Positions 21,483 through 35,390 of a stretch of 64,000 nucleotides of DNA are shown piece after piece. Under the pieces are notes generated by a model that was given only the letters and a program-made list of their open reading frames with translations, did no database searches and was not told the origin of the DNA. Position 1 is the first letter of the stretch. Each line of letters begins with the position of its first letter. The stretch lies in NCBI RefSeq assembly GCF_016086655.4, contig NC_052136.2:48414492-48478491 (forward strand), written 5' to 3'. The stretch comes from Lepeophtheirus salmonis (lineage: Eukaryota > Arthropoda > Copepoda > Siphonostomatoida > Caligidae). The translations under genes were made by a program, and so were the position numbers.

Positions 21483-22022
21483 CTCCGTTAGTGAACATCC
21501 TTTTTTAAGGTAGTCAATGAACCTGAGTTAAATGTTAACCCAAATATTTTACAAATTTTAATTCTTGATACACAGTTCACATAGACTCAAAATTACACAA
21601 ATTAATCTAAGCAACATTAGATTAAACAATATATAGTTTGTGATTATTACAGTTTGAAATATTAAAATTTCATTTTTGATAAATATTTCTTCGAAATATT
21701 AACTACTTTTAACAAACTTTTGGTACTAAAAATCTACTCATTAACTTTACTGAGATTGAGTGTGATTTATGTGATAATAGCTCATATTGCATTTGTAGGA
21801 ATGCATATAACTTAAAACGAAAAAAAGGGAAATAGAAAAATGAAAAGAACGACTTAATATTGAAAAAAATAATCAAATTTATCGAATTGCTATATTTGCT
21901 AATAGTTCCAAGAAAATACATTTTTGCAACAAAAAAAAACTTTCATTTATTCTGAAAAATGTTTTAAACAGATTTAAAGCAATTTTAACAAAACTGGAGT
22001 GCAGAAAATCCCAATTCACTGA
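21483..22022. repeat. Dispersed repeat R2, copy 2
   Basis: This is the second copy of the family at 15692-16256, in the same orientation. It ends with GCAGAAAATCCCAATTCACT. The minus-strand open frame 21709-21921 lies inside it but is not conserved in copy 1, so it is not coding. Confidence 0.65.
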
Positions 22023-23400
22023 CGTACTACTAACTGTACATTATTAATCCTTACCTTTAATTCCATTTAATCCAAGAACAAAAAGAATAAGTTTTAACAT
22101 TCCCATTGAAATCTGAAATATTTTAAAATATCTTATTAATTTTTTTTTACGTACAAATTTAATTAAACTTTTTTTTTACATCTATAAATCTACGATAAAG
22201 CAATGTTAGTCACATATCTGATATTTCACAGTCATTGACTATCTACCCTATTATGCGTGTATTTTGAAGGAAAGGAAATTTGCCAATAAGCAAATGATTG
22301 CAGTGGTTGAATCGGAGGGCCACAATAGCGATCTGGTCGTATAGCGAAATTATGTACTAATTTTCATTCAAATAATTTATTAGTATATACTATTATTCCT
22401 CAAATTATCTTTCAATACTAATGTGATTAGTTCATGAAGTTGGTAGAGTCGAATGTATTTGGACACGGGGTCTAATAGATTTGGAATCGAATAATTCAAA
22501 TAATTTGATTCGGAGCAAGATTCACAAAATATTTTTCCTATTGTTAATTAGGAAGTGTTTATTCTTAGATGAGTATAGTTTTAATGAAATTGATTATGTT
22601 GACTTAATATTTTAGCCCTAAGAATTTATTTAGAATTCCTAGAGACATATTTAAGTAGTTTTTTGAGGTTAGGTTTATAATTTTTAAAGATTCTAGCTCT
22701 AAATAGAGCTATTTTGTATTTTATTTTGTTCCTACAGTTAAATACCAAAGCAGTAACGTAAATTAACTTTTTAGTATAAAGTTAAAGCTTTAGGGTAAGA
22801 ATTGCAATATTACTAAAATTTGCAACAAAAAAAAATGCTTAAGCAAAAGTTATCAAATCAATGTTATCGGAGGTGAAAAAATTCAACATGCACAATAACT
22901 TTATATTAATTGATAAAAATGCTAAAAACAAGCTTCAAATTTAAATTTTAGATTGTCTTAAAATCATTTTCAAGGCTTTTAAATTGTGTCTTGAAGTTGA
23001 CAGCAGGTATTTAATTTCGTTTCGAGCCAAAGTCTACGAATTATTCCCAAAAAGCGTTACTTTAATGGAAAGTGCAGCGCCTTTTGAGGATGTAACATTT
23101 CATTCTGTGTTATTCTGTTTTCTATTAAAGCTTGATGAGATATTTATGTTCTTATAGGTAGAGAAGTGTCTTCTTTTTTTTTTTCATTTTTTTTTTTTTT
23201 TTTGCTTCAGTGTAATAATATATTATTGCCGGACATAGAGGGTATGAAGGAAAATTTATCAATCATTGAAGACGTAAGATTATCGTACGATAGTTAATTG
23301 CTTTCGTATACGGGATAAAGTAAATTCTAGGCTCTAGGATGCCATAATTCTAAGGAATAGGAGTAATATGTAGGGTTGATGAATATCCTTTGTATAATGG
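22023..23400. other. AT-rich sequence, no gene recognised
   Basis: It contains T-rich homopolymers around 23168-23203. No supported feature otherwise. Confidence 0.35.
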
Positions 23401-24140
23401 GCATATTAAAAAAAGAAACCCAAAATCAACATGGTAACCCTGACAATTTAAGGAATGTTATGGGTGAAATCAGTAACAATCGGTTTTGACAAGAGAAGAA
23501 GGAGAGAACGAAATAAACAAGGACATTGGAAAAAATTACTCCGTACTAGTTTAATTGCACTCGGAATATGTGAGGAAGACAAATTACAAGGCAGTTTTAT
23601 TCAAAGAAAAATGATTATAATAATTTAATTAATCACATTAAAAACTCAAATTTTATTTAGACAAAATATATATTACAAATTTAAAGCAGTACTTATTGCA
23701 TATTCATAGAATAATAATATTATTTATTCATTTCGAACAGCCACGATAATCAAAATCTATAAAGGTTACTTATATTTAGTGAATATAAAATATAGAAATT
23801 ACCATTCATAGTAAAAGTGATGCATTTAAGGTACGAATATTAAAAAATTAATATAATATGAAGTGCTACGAAAAAATTAACATAATAAAATCAACCTCAA
23901 ATATAAATAATATATATATTTGTCACACAAAAAAAGAATTAACTAAATATCGTTTGAGGTCAGCCTAACTTCTCTGGCGAAAGTATAAAGGTATATAATT
24001 CTAAAGATTAAGTTGATCAATAATAAAAACTATTCTTAAAAATGCCAATATTTGGTTTTTGGAGGTAGGTGTTGTTGTGCGTAGAGAGTCTCTTTTCGTA
24101 GAAGAGGTAGTATTTATTTTGTATCCAGAGTGAGGAAGAT
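23401..24140. repeat. Dispersed repeat R1, copy 1 (near full)
   Basis: The left part shares AAAAAAGAAACC, ATCAACATGGTAACCCTGAC and GGAGAGAACGAAATAAACAA with other R1 copies at 29.2, 42.4 and 46.4 kb. The right part (TCAACCTCAAATATAAATAA, TGTCACACAA, AAAGGTATATAATTC) matches 43.88-44.26 kb. There is no coding frame, and the class is unknown. The two ends occur in the same order and spacing class in copy 3, which supports a single unit of about 0.75-0.95 kb. Confidence 0.65.
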
Positions 24141-24780
24141 AGGTATATCTAAATAGACTAAAAAGGAAAAAGGAGACAAGATAGTGGAAATAAAAAGTAA
24201 ACAAAAACTATATATATATATGAATTATGTTCAGGATTCACCTAACCTTAATAAAAAATATAGAATATAAATACCCTATACACCAGATAGGTACTATGAA
24301 CTATGATTTTATTTAATGCTTTATTCTAAAGAAAAATACATCTCCCTGTCCAAAACGTTGATTTTTATTAAATTACATGAGATGAATCAAAAGACGTGAT
24401 ATAACAATGAAGTGCCCAAGAGATGAAAAAACGTATACACACCATTTTTAACGAATTAGAATTAGGGATATGAAAAAACATTCTCGTTAGATATACATGA
24501 CGCATTTTTTCCTTAACTTCCTTAAGATAATCTTTACGTGAATCCTGAACATAATTCATATCTATAATTTTTGCTTACCTTTTATTTTGTTCATCTTGTC
24601 TCCTCTTTCATTTTTAGTCTCTTTAGGTTCATTTATTTCAATGCATATAACGAAATAAAAAAAAGTTTAACGCATAAATTTTGACACTTTACTACTGCAT
24701 TAAGGTATATATATTTTTTTTTTCTTTTGCTCTCTCCTTTGATTCGGCAGACGCGTTCAACTTACTTTGTCACCTGTTGT
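24141..24780. other. AT-rich spacer
   Basis: No supported gene. The minus-strand frame 24368-24559 has no recognisable motif. Confidence 0.35.
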
Positions 24781-27600
24781 ACATCTATTCTTTTAATTGG
24801 AATGAACTCAAATGATACAAATCGCCCTCCTGAGAAGGATTCAAAGGAAGTCATACACAAAGGTGTAACAAATAATAATGAAAGGGACATGAGAAGCGTC
24901 GATGAAAGAGAAAAGTATAGTCAATATTATGGAAGGAGAAGAAAAGTGTGTGAATACCGAGAACAAGAAAAAAAAACTTGCTTATTCTTCAATTACTTCC
25001 AAGCCTTAAAGAAAAAAAAATCAGACAAGTCACTTAGGAATAATATATGACCTGAAGTCTTTCCCGATAGGTTACAGCCGTGGAAATCGAAAATTCGATT
25101 TTCGAGAATCTGAAGTGGGATCAGGATACTAGTCAAACGTTACAGTTTGCCCTGGTTAGAAACACATAATTATCATCGAGTTGAAGAAGGAATTGAATAT
25201 TGGAATTTTTTTCACACATGTTGAAGATAAATTCCTAATAATCCAAAGAAGAGACGTAGAGGGAAATAAAACTATGAAAAAAGTTTAAGAAATCATTATC
25301 TGCATAAGGATATAAAGGGAGAAGATGTTTACAATGTGGTAGATGAGTCTGGAGAGGTTGTGGGTCTGTCAAAGAGGACTATTTTAAAGATAGAAGGCTG
25401 AACTACATTATGAATTGTAATTTTAGTGTCAAGACTAACGTAAGATATGATATTCCTGGTTTCTTACCAATTAAGGTTTTTAAGACAAGATTATCTTATT
25501 TAGCACAAGACAAATATTGTGGTAAATCTCATAAAGTTGGTCTTTTTGCTAGAGAATGTCCTGATAAATTTGTAAAATGAGCAGTTATGTAGATACGGTT
25601 ATGATTATAATTCAAGAAGAAATGAATGATAAACTTCAGAGATTGAAGAGATACAAAGTAAACCCCAAGAATCCGTTAGTATTGAAAAAAGTGCAGAGTA
25701 TAAATAAAATTTATTGTCTTCAGTATCTGCGAGGGTAAATAAATAGGATGATAATTTTATCAATGGCGGGGTAAGATACTCAATCAAAAGATGGAAAACT
25801 AACTAGTGGGAATGTAAAAAATGTACCTCATAGTTTTACTAATGATAAGGAAGTTGTGATGGCAAAAGGCTCTACACCATTAGTATCAGAGGTTGAGATA
25901 GATAATGATGATGTGTACCAAATAAAAAGTTTATTGAGTAAGGAATGTCTGGTTGAGCGAAAAAGAAGAAACATTTTTATGGGTCACAATTACATGGAAA
26001 ATATTTCTGAAAGTAGAAGTGATTTGGAAGGCAGAGTTAACCTAATATAACTCCAAAATCAGACCTTGATAGGGATGAAATTCTAGACAAACGTATACTC
26101 TGTTCGTCTGTTGGTAAGAGCAGCAAACTTCACTCTAATTATTCTCTGGTAAGGGTGAAAAATTAGCCAAAGGCTGTGAATCTACTGACAATTACTTATT
26201 TGTTAGTTTTAAATCATTGTTGTTCATATACTTTCCTATGATATAATTATATTGTCGGATAAAAGATCTCATATGCGTGTCATTGAATTTTTTCCCCAAG
26301 TGGTCTCAGATGATATAAAATCAAATCTTGGCTTAAATATGATTATAACCCTAATATTAAGAAGGGAGTCTGCAGGATTCAGGATTATATATATATTTTT
26401 TTTTTTGGGGGGGGTTGTAGAAAAAAAATCCTAAAATTGTTTTTTGGGGCTAATTTTTTACCATATTTCTGATTTTTTTATATTTTTTTAATTTTGGGGT
26501 GCACAGCCCCTTCACCCCCACACCAGAGGACACCCCGTTTAGGAGAGGAAAGGATATAAAATGTATTAATGAGTTATTTATTATATTGTAATCAAGACAT
26601 AATTTGTAATAAAGTTCCGGTACTCCTGCAAATTCTTGGATCAATATGCAGACGATGTGACATTAACTATAGAAGCTAAATCGGAGCCCAACTAACCAAG
26701 AGGATAGAAGTACTAATGAATAGATACAATAAGTTTAGAAAGATATTTGGCGAGAAGCTCAACTAAGATATCATGGATCCCAAATCAAGAACTCACTATA
26801 ATTACCAGCAGGGCAAAAACAATAATTAATATTCTGGGCCTAGAGTGGTATAGGGATAGAATTCATATACGCAATTGAGTTCGTGTTTGTTCCTTGATTA
26901 ATCAAAGGTTGAGTAAGTAGAGACTCTTTAATATTCAGATAAGGATTGACCTTAATAATAACCAAGTTATACTTTCATTGCTCTATGCAGTTACCGCATC
27001 TCCAAGGATTGCTGAAAACAACATAACAGAAGGAGAAAAAGGTTATCAAAGTTATTTTGAAGCTATTAAGATACCTACAGCACATTTAGGTGGAGGAGTT
27101 CCTCTTCTCTCAAAAAAGATAGATTAGATAACATCGGGTAAAGTTTTGTGAAAAGTTTTTTCTTTCACTAACCTCAAACATCATATATCTTTGGAGGAAT
27201 ATTCAATAAATAATGGAATTTTTAGTATTCATGAAATTTATAAAATTGTAAGATTTACAGACGGAAGATTTAAATTTCCCCTCACGAGGACAGCAAAAGC
27301 CCTCATTATACCTTGTCATTGGCATCTGGAAATGGAAATTCCTAATACATTTGATGTGGAGAAAAACATTATGATGATCATATCAACCTGTTAGGGTTCC
27401 CAAAAAACTGGAAAAAGGATATGAAATTCTCTACGAGGAATAAAGGATGGCAGAAAGTTTACTGCTTAATTCCAAATCTCCGCTGGAATAATAAAGTTTT
27501 TATGCGTTCAAGGATTGTCGTAAACTTTTTTTCTGACTCTGTACATCCCTTCATGGATTGTCCTGCTGTGGTTTTTTAAAATGCTTGGTAAAGCAAAAAA
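24781..27600 (+). mobile_element. LINE retrotransposon relic A
   Basis: Decayed plus-strand pieces appear in the order of a two-ORF non-LTR element. First comes a charged N-terminal ORF1-like frame (from 24802: MNSNDTNRPPEKDSKEVIHK, ending near 25050). A degraded zinc-knuckle region follows near 25500-25575 (CGKSHKVGLFARECPDKF). A reverse-transcriptase catalytic piece, QYADDVTLTIEAKS, lies at about 26645. It aligns with DPYAYDVTLMVEAKS in relic B, so A and B belong to one family. Endonuclease and most of the reverse transcriptase are missing or unrecognisable, and stops are frequent. A possible 3' end near 27600 is A-rich. Confidence 0.65.
24802..25050 (+). pseudogene. LINE ORF1 N-terminal fragment
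   Basis: This open frame of 82 residues from the ATG is rich in Lys, Arg, Asp and Asn and stops at 25048-25050. Similar charged sequence continues after the stop (PEVFPDRLQP). It lies just upstream of the degraded zinc knuckle of relic A, so I read it as the start of LINE ORF1. This is inference from position, as the sequence has no diagnostic domain. Confidence 0.4.
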
Positions 27601-29217
27601 ATAAAAGATTAGAACATTCCATCAATAACGTTGCAAAGGTATGATTTTTTTCGAGATTTCCAAAAGGAACAAAGGAGTCTCATTGGAAACCAAGGATTTA
27701 TATTTTTATGTAGCTATTTGAAAAATTGAGACTCTGTATCATAGATAACTATATGTACATATTATTTATCCTACAAATCCATTAGACCATTATAAAAACC
27801 ATATTTGTATAGTAATAATAAAAAATGAAATGTAATAAGTAATGAATTGAAATAGCACATAATATAATTTATATATATTTTTTTAAGTAGAAGGATTCCT
27901 CATTTCAATTTTATTTTGTTCAACGTTTTCCTTTTATTTGTGATGAAGATATATCTAAATCCGAATGTCTGTGTGTGCTGGTGTATTTATCTAGCAATCA
28001 TGCCAAAACCAATAAATGGAAATTACATGGAATGTTTAATGTAGATTTTTGAGGCTCTAGAAAGGGTCTAGTAACTATTTTTATGGCCTTCAAGACCATC
28101 TCGGCCTTAAAATAGAATTCTTCTAAATACGAATTTTGTGATAAATTTGTGATTTAATAATTCATTAAGACTATTTTATATAATCAAAAAAAAAAAAGAA
28201 CTTAAACTTCTAAGCATTTTTCTTGCTGCTTATAGGTATGTATATTTGTTCACTTTTTTAAAGGAAATTATAAGGTTTAAAGAAGAAAAAAACAAGAGAG
28301 AATAAAACAAAAAAAATTTCATAATTATATGAAAGATAAATGAACGACAATCCAACTTGAATATTTTTTTCCCCCCTAACCCTTATGATCTCCTTTAAAA
28401 AAAGTGTGCAAAGATATATAACAACTATTAAAGAAGTATGGTCATATTAGAGACGATATATGATTTTAAAATTCTATGCAGCTTTCCAAAGTGTAGTCTT
28501 TCTACAGATATACTAGATTCTGAAGTACATTTACATATTTACTTTATTTAAAAGCGTTACTTATAGTGTACATTTTATTAGAAGTTACAGCCTTGAGTCC
28601 TATAGGTAATGCATAACTGTAGGCATGGGCCAATTCAATGGGAATGACCTGAAGCAAGATTCGTAGAAAGGTGCTTCATAATTGCTGGTTGTTCTAATTT
28701 TTTTTCCCCGACAAGATGACAGCAGTTTTATTAAAATTGATTCCTTAACTATTATATTCGTACGTACAATATATATCCTTCTTTTTCTATGTCATAGTAA
28801 TAATAGCCTTTTCAACTATCAAACCATGCTTGCGTCCTATTTATACAGGCTCTATAATTATACTATAATCATTGTATATATCCTCTTTTCTTTCAATAGT
28901 ATATACACGACTATTTACATGTGTGTGTTGGGATTCGACGTACATCTTTTCGTACAACACAAGTTACACTAGTAAAACATATATACGCCATAACTTAACA
29001 TTATATTACAGGAGATCTATTTATTTATCAAAACACTACATACATCAAATTGATGATAATTTATTAATATCAATTCAGGGTTTTTAATTTTTTTTAAACG
29101 TGTGTCAATAAAAAAACAGACAGATTAGACATGTGTACAAAAGTAATTAAGTGGTTTACACATATATTTATATATGTTAAAGTCATTTGCCGGAAGCTGA
29201 ATTTTGCTGCATGAGTA
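27601..29217. other. AT-rich sequence, no gene recognised
   Basis: Overlapping frames at 28682-28972 and 28872-29087 are hydrophobic and AT-driven with no motif. Nothing is supported. Confidence 0.35.
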
Positions 29218-29525
29218 TTGATGAAAATCGTGAGTATTTTGTGCATGTTAAAAAAAAGAAACCGAAAATCAACATGGCCACCCTGACAATTTGAAGATTG
29301 TCTTGGAGGAGAGTAGCTCAGCTATCATGAAGTTTCATTAGATCAGCTACAATTATCTGTGACAAAGGAGGAGGGAGAGAACGAAATAAACAAGAAAATT
29401 GGCAAGAATTACTCCGATGTTGATCCTCAATTCTTTTCTGAGTCCAACAAGGACTTACAATTACAACCCTGCAACAAATCCTCAAGGTTACTCTCCCTCT
29501 TTTTATGAGTATACACGAATGTTGA
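29218..29525. repeat. Dispersed repeat R1, copy 2 (left part)
   Basis: It shares TGATGAAAATCGTG, ATCAACATGGCCACCCTGAC, ATCAGCTACAATTATCTGTG, GAACGAAATAAACAAG and AATTACTCCGATGTTGATCC with the other copies. The right part of the family is not found after it, so this copy is truncated or solo. Confidence 0.65.
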
Positions 29526-30115
29526 ATCAGGTTTTGAATATACTTGAATGTAGTAGAAAAGGATAATTCACTTCTAAGGAGCTGAATAATAATGACAACC
29601 GCTAAGAAAATGATAATTCCTTCTTTATATTACCAATTCCAAAAAATACGGGCCAACTAAAGAATAAACACAATTTACATCACTAATCTTATGTTTTTAC
29701 TTCATTAATATGATCCTTTCTATTTGTAAATAATAGTAGATCTTAGTAAATTTATGAATATATAAATAGTAATATTATACAATAAAATTAGACAATTGAA
29801 ATTTGTATAAATGTTTAACAACATTATCTATATATATTTTATTTAAATAAATCATCATTTTAATCTCTTGCACTCCATGTTTGAATTGAATTCTTTTTTT
29901 ACTCATTATTTTTCCTTTAAATATAAGTTCTTTTAACATTTTTGTGAATATTATAACTTACATGAGAAACAAAGTTTTTGCCATACAGTTAAACATTTGA
30001 CAGGCTATCTAAAGTATAAACTGATCAAAACGATACTCTTCATCGCATATAACGTCAAAAAGTTCTAGGAAATATATTTTTTTCTGCAATAAGTTTTAAA
30101 ATATAATTAATCTTG

Positions 30116-30153
<38 letters not shown>

Positions 30154-30270
30154 ATCATTTTCTTGAATATAAGTCTTTTGTTTTCATACTACATAAGAAA
30201 AGGAAATATTAATATGATTTTTATCAACTTTGATGTTTCTTACCACTACCACATCCTAGAATGGAACAAT
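29526..30270. other. AT-rich spacer with a 31-T tract
   Basis: An uninterrupted run of T lies at 30118-30148. No gene is supported. Confidence 0.5.
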
Positions 30271-33200
30271 TATTCAACATATCAATGATGTGATATATAG
30301 CCCACGGAAAAAGTGAATGGCATAAAATCTTAATTACTTCAGCAACATCAGAATTCTTTTTAATCAACACGAATGGTCCGAGTGAGAGAGAGTTGACTTT
30401 TTTTCAAGCTATTTTAAATTTTCATAAAGAAAATCCTTGCACCCTTGTTATTGTTTGTGATATAAAAGTGGGTTTAAAAAAGATTAGTAGTCCAAACTAG
30501 AAAATTAGAAAGAAGTTAATGTTGGAGATGAATATGGTTTGATCTATTTAGGAAAATTTCACCGAATGAAAAGATTTGATGGATAAAAGGAAACAAGACT
30601 TGATGAATATTTTAGTTTTGGCTTCATCTATTTATAAAACAACAAACGCAAAATACCTTTCAGAGCCCTCATCTGATCACACGCACTTACAACGGGATTT
30701 CAAGCCTTACTATAAAATGAAACCATTCAAAATGCCTCGCTGGATCATGGAGTATGAAGATTTTCAACAAAGTCTCAATGTAGGGTGACAGTAAGTTATG
30801 ATCGTGCATTATCTACTTCTATAAGATAGGTTTCCATCCTAGTTATACTATTCAAGAGACTTCTAGAAATTTTATCAAGCGAAGAAGAAAAGCAACCAGA
30901 AAATTCAATGATAACTTAGACGATATTACGACATACAGTTCTCCTTCTGACATGGCATAGGTCGCAGATACTCTAGAATACTCTTAGAATTCATGATATA
31001 GTTGATAAAGAGAAGAATAGGAAAATTGAAAGGGAATGTAACTTCAGTCTTTGGCATAAAAAGCCAACGAAAGGGGTTAAGTTAATAATGGGGGATGAGA
31101 AAAGGGTGGTAAAAAAAGAAGATATCTTGAACTATTTTCAATAGTGGTTTCAAAATATTGTAGGAGGGAATAGAAAAAACTTCCAATGTGCAAGGAGACA
31201 CAGGGGACCAACCTTCTTAGAAGACATTATTATTGGAAATTTTATAGAAAAGAAATTTAAATGCAATAAGGCTTGTAGGCCTAATGGAATAATTGGAAAA
31301 GTGTATGTAGGGGGAAAGAAGGAAATTGTGCCTTATTTAACGTCTATCGAGAAATATATGGAGAAGCACGGCCATCTCCAAAGAATATTGACAAAGGGAA
31401 GACTTGTTCTTATTCAAAAAAAAAAAAAGTAACAGAACGGAATTCAGTCATTGGAGGCCCATAAATGTGCTTAATGAAGCATATTTAATTATTGTTGGAG
31501 TTTTAGGGAAGCAAATTGAGCCAATTCTAAATATGAAGTGCATTCATACGAGAAAGGCTTTCTTTGTGGGAGGAGAATCACCGATGTTTATTGGAACATT
31601 CAAGCGGCACTCAAATCGGTAAATGAAGATCAAATGTACGGTGCGGTTAGGTTATAGCAATTGATTTTTCTAAAGCATTTGACTCTATCAGACACGTTTT
31701 TATTATTAAGACTGTTAAGAAAATCTTGACTAAGAAATTTTATAATCAGATTACGGGTGTACATTTAATGGAGCTTCAACAATATATGTAGGTGGGTTAG
31801 AAAGTAAAACAATTGAATTGAAGATAAGTTGTCGACAGGGATGCCCAGTTTCTCCTTTACTTTTCGTTGTGGCAATTGAAAACTCAGTAAGATTATCAAA
31901 AGGAAATATGGGGAATTTGGTATTTAACTAAGACTTAACAGGAAAATAATAGATCCATATGCATATGATGTCACTCTTATGGTAGAGGCTAAATCGGAGA
32001 AGCAACTTATTAGAGGGGTCTAAATTCTCTTGGGTTACTTAAAGAAGTTTGAAATAAAGTATTGTCTTGCAGTCAACAAGTATAAAACGGCAATACTACC
32101 AATTGGTAAGTGTACTCCAATATATTATACCAAAGTTAAAAAGTTACATAATACGAGAAATTTTAAAAGTTCTGGGGATTAAGTTGGACAGATACGGAGT
32201 AACGTTAGGAAACTTGACGTCCCTTAAGAGTTTGATCTATGTATAAAAAACTAGCAAACTTTTAATTCACAAAAAAGAATCGACTTATATAACACACAAG
32301 TAGTTTCATGGATCTTATATAAAGCTACTTCGTCTCGAAATTGGAGAGAATTCGATGAAGGAGTAAAAAAGTTGGCTTGAAAAGTTATTATATAAACCAT
32401 ACATTATGTCATTAAAAAGAAGCAAGGATTAACTTGGAGGTGGATTTACCACGATTTGTACTATCTTGTCTAAAATGTCCAATGATTTTTTCTTAATTTA
32501 ACTTTGAACACAGATATTTGTTGGAGGTCTTGTATTTCCTAGAGTAGGATTTGGAAGTGGATTATGTTTGGAACGAAAATGATAAATTTGGAGATGGTTC
32601 GATTCTTTTTTTTATAGAGGCAACTTATATAATTTTATGGGTAAACGATGTGGTTTTTGACTCAAACTCGACAATAAACGTGATACATAAGAACAGGGAA
32701 AAGTGTTTAAAAAACATGAAAATCAAATAAGTAGGGAAATACAAATTGAAATTAGATAATAAGGTAATTTCAATTCATGATGTTAAATGTGATGATATTT
32801 TCTCGAAAGGGAAGCTTTGGCATGGATATAAGAGACCTACTTATTGCGTCTGCTTCAAGATACATGGATTTTGAATTAAAAATACCTAAGGACATTGAAT
32901 TGACATTTAATTTAGCGCTGGATATTATACGGTATTTTTCAGAAAACTCAATTAAATACATTAAAATTTTAAATCACATTAACAAGATATTAATTAGACA
33001 TAAAAATAGGCGAATCTTAGATACTTAGTTTTGGATTTCTGACTTTTTTGGTTATTTTATATTTTTCTTTGATGTTAAAGTTTTTTGTTAATTTTATTTT
33101 TTTAATGTGTATTTATTGTATAGATTTTTAGTGTATTTTTGGAACTAAAGAGGTCCTTGTCTTTGGGGATTCTTTTAAACTACAATGTTAATTTATATGT

Positions 33201-33272
33201 TTACTAAATGTAATTTCCCAATTTATTAAGAAATATTTTTTTCTATTATATATTGTAAAATAAAGACTTTAA
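30271..33272 (+). mobile_element. LINE retrotransposon relic B (APE endonuclease plus reverse transcriptase)
   Basis: Plus-strand pieces run in the expected order. The endonuclease part has NGPSERELTFFQAIL, CTLVIVCDIKVG (GDFN-like position) and SEPSSDHTHL, carrying the SDH catalytic signature, with PRWIMEYEDFQQSL at its end. Reverse transcriptase follows: RPINVLNEAYLIIVGVLGKQ, AIDFSKAFDSIRHVFIIK, SCRQGCPVSPLLFVVAIE and a mutated catalytic box YAYD in place of YADD. A T-rich 3' region ends with AATAAAGACTTTAAAAAAA near 33256-33276, a plausible poly(A) end. Many frameshifts and stops make it inactive. The family is shared with relic A; I do not assign a clade. Confidence 0.8.
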
Positions 33273-33276
33273 AAAA

Positions 33277-35390
33277 ACGCCGGGTATTTGGCCTAAATAG
33301 AATGGAAATAACCTTGTGAAGGCCTTTGTTTCTTAGGAGGAGAGCTCCGTATATTTATTTTCGGGCGTACTAAGGACGACTCCTGAAGGAAATGGTATAA
33401 GCCTCATTCCTCAACTTGATTAGTGAATTTTAGAATTAAACTCCTGTAAAACATGAGACCGGAATGTTCGAGTAGGTCTCATGCAACAGTGGGAAGCAAA
33501 GCCATGCAGTCTTTGCGGGGGTGAGTTGACTAGCAGAGTTGCAAGAACTTTCTATCTCTTTCAATACTAAAATTACTTTTGGTATGGTCAAAAAGCTCCC
33601 TTGAAAGACAAGTAGCAGAGCTGTCAAAGCAGACAATTATCGAAAGCTCCAAATAAATTAATCTTATCACTAGACACAATTTATCACTAAAATAATTAAA
33701 CTCTAGCTATATTGTATATTTATTATGAAAAATAAAGTGGAATTAATAAGTATTGGTTAATTATGATAAATAATTAAAATAAGACCATAAAATAGTCGAT
33801 AAATTTCTTTAAACCTTTAAAATAGACCTTATAGAAGGTGACAATTTTGAGTTCAATCAGCAAAGAGAAGGAAAAAGCATGTTCTTCTTCTACTGAGTTT
33901 CCACTATTTCCCTCGAGTCCTTTACTTTCATTCCTTCAAGGGAGGAAATAAAGAAATTTTCAGTATGCTTGATTATTCCACATCACTAGAATTTTATGGT
34001 ACTAATTAACTTTAATGGTTCTTACATTCCTTCTATCTTTAATAGAGTGAAACAGTCTGTATACGTCTTATAAGAACTACAATTTTGTATAATATATACA
34101 TAAGTAAGTGAAAAATAATAGAACCAATATATTAGCTATCTATTTAGGGGTTTGACTTAAACATCCATTCGCTATAAACATGATAGGTTCAATTATGAGA
34201 CTATATATATATACTCACAAGGATATTAAGTTTATCTTTGTATAGCTTTCATAGTCTTTCAAACATGTGCAATCCATTAGATAACATCAACATTTCTTCT
34301 TCCAAAACATTTATCCACAATTTTCATTAGTATAATTATTTGAAACGGCACTGACACACGTGTTAATAGATACACACCTTTGAAACGACTGTTGTTTATT
34401 AATAAACATATACTTCATATATTTGTTTAATGTCTCTTTGAAGTAGTAGATATTACTCGCCATATATTTAGACTCAAAATGATAATCCTAAAAATATACT
34501 TCTCTCAAGTTTTTTTACGTGAACACCGCTCCTCTATAAAGGAAAGAGAGGGGCATTTGGTATTCGGAATTTATGTAGTTTTCATAGCTAAGGAAGGTTT
34601 TTTCGAACTCAAACTCCTTTTTCTTATACTATTTCATTTCTTTAAAAGGCTTTCACTCTTTATATATTACATAATTTCATGAAATAAAGGAAATCACTTA
34701 TCTTTCATCATCAATAAAATGAGACTTGCGATATGAGCATATAATAAAAAGACATTCTTTCATAAAATTGTATATATTTGTTTCGTCATTTAGTAGAATC
34801 AAAAATTTATTACATATATCCTTGATAAAGAATTCAATTATGTGATTAGTATAGAAGTAATAGATTACCATGGCAAGTTTTACATAGCTATAGAAAAATC
34901 AAAAGGTTTTTTAAATGAATTAATTAAATTATTGTCATTTTTGATTTGTTGGATTTGTGTTACAGTATTTTAAAAAAATCATAAAATTTTCCTTGTAGGG
35001 AATATAAGTCATTCTTCTTTGCCTAATAATATATTCAGTACATAATATAGGCTATGAAGTGGGGGTATTGAGGTCAATTGTTCTTCCACTTTAGATAAAC
35101 AAGACAAGATTTGCACAATTAAGTTGTTTCACAAGCCTCTAAACTGGGTGACTTTAGCAGACAACGTGATTCTTTCTCCTATGCCTCACTCGTAACTAGG
35201 AGCCCCACAATCGATATTATATATATAAATTAAATATACAGCGTGAGCATATATATACATGATTTTTTTTTTCAAACACAATTTTCTCTACAAACAGTTT
35301 TCAAATTTAAAAAAATAGAACCAAATTCTTAAAGCTTAATATATTCTGATTTATTTTATCCAATAAAATCATCTTCCCCCTCAATTACAG
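33277..35390. other. Intergenic sequence, nothing firmly recognised
   Basis: The part from 33280 to 33640 is less AT-rich than its surroundings and holds a 66-residue minus-strand frame (33436-33636) with no identifiable motif. From 33640 on, the sequence is AT-rich with no supported feature. Confidence 0.35.

Noticed and set aside
25856..26434. Plus-strand ORFs inside LINE relic A as independent genes
   Set aside because: They lie between the zinc-knuckle and YADD pieces of a decayed LINE, and no separate domain is seen.
28682..29087. Two overlapping plus-strand ORFs
   Set aside because: They are hydrophobic AT-rich frames in different phases over the same DNA; neither shows a domain or conserved motif.
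33436..33636. 66-residue minus-strand ORF in a less AT-rich patch
   Set aside because: No recognisable domain. A transposon origin is possible but could not be shown.
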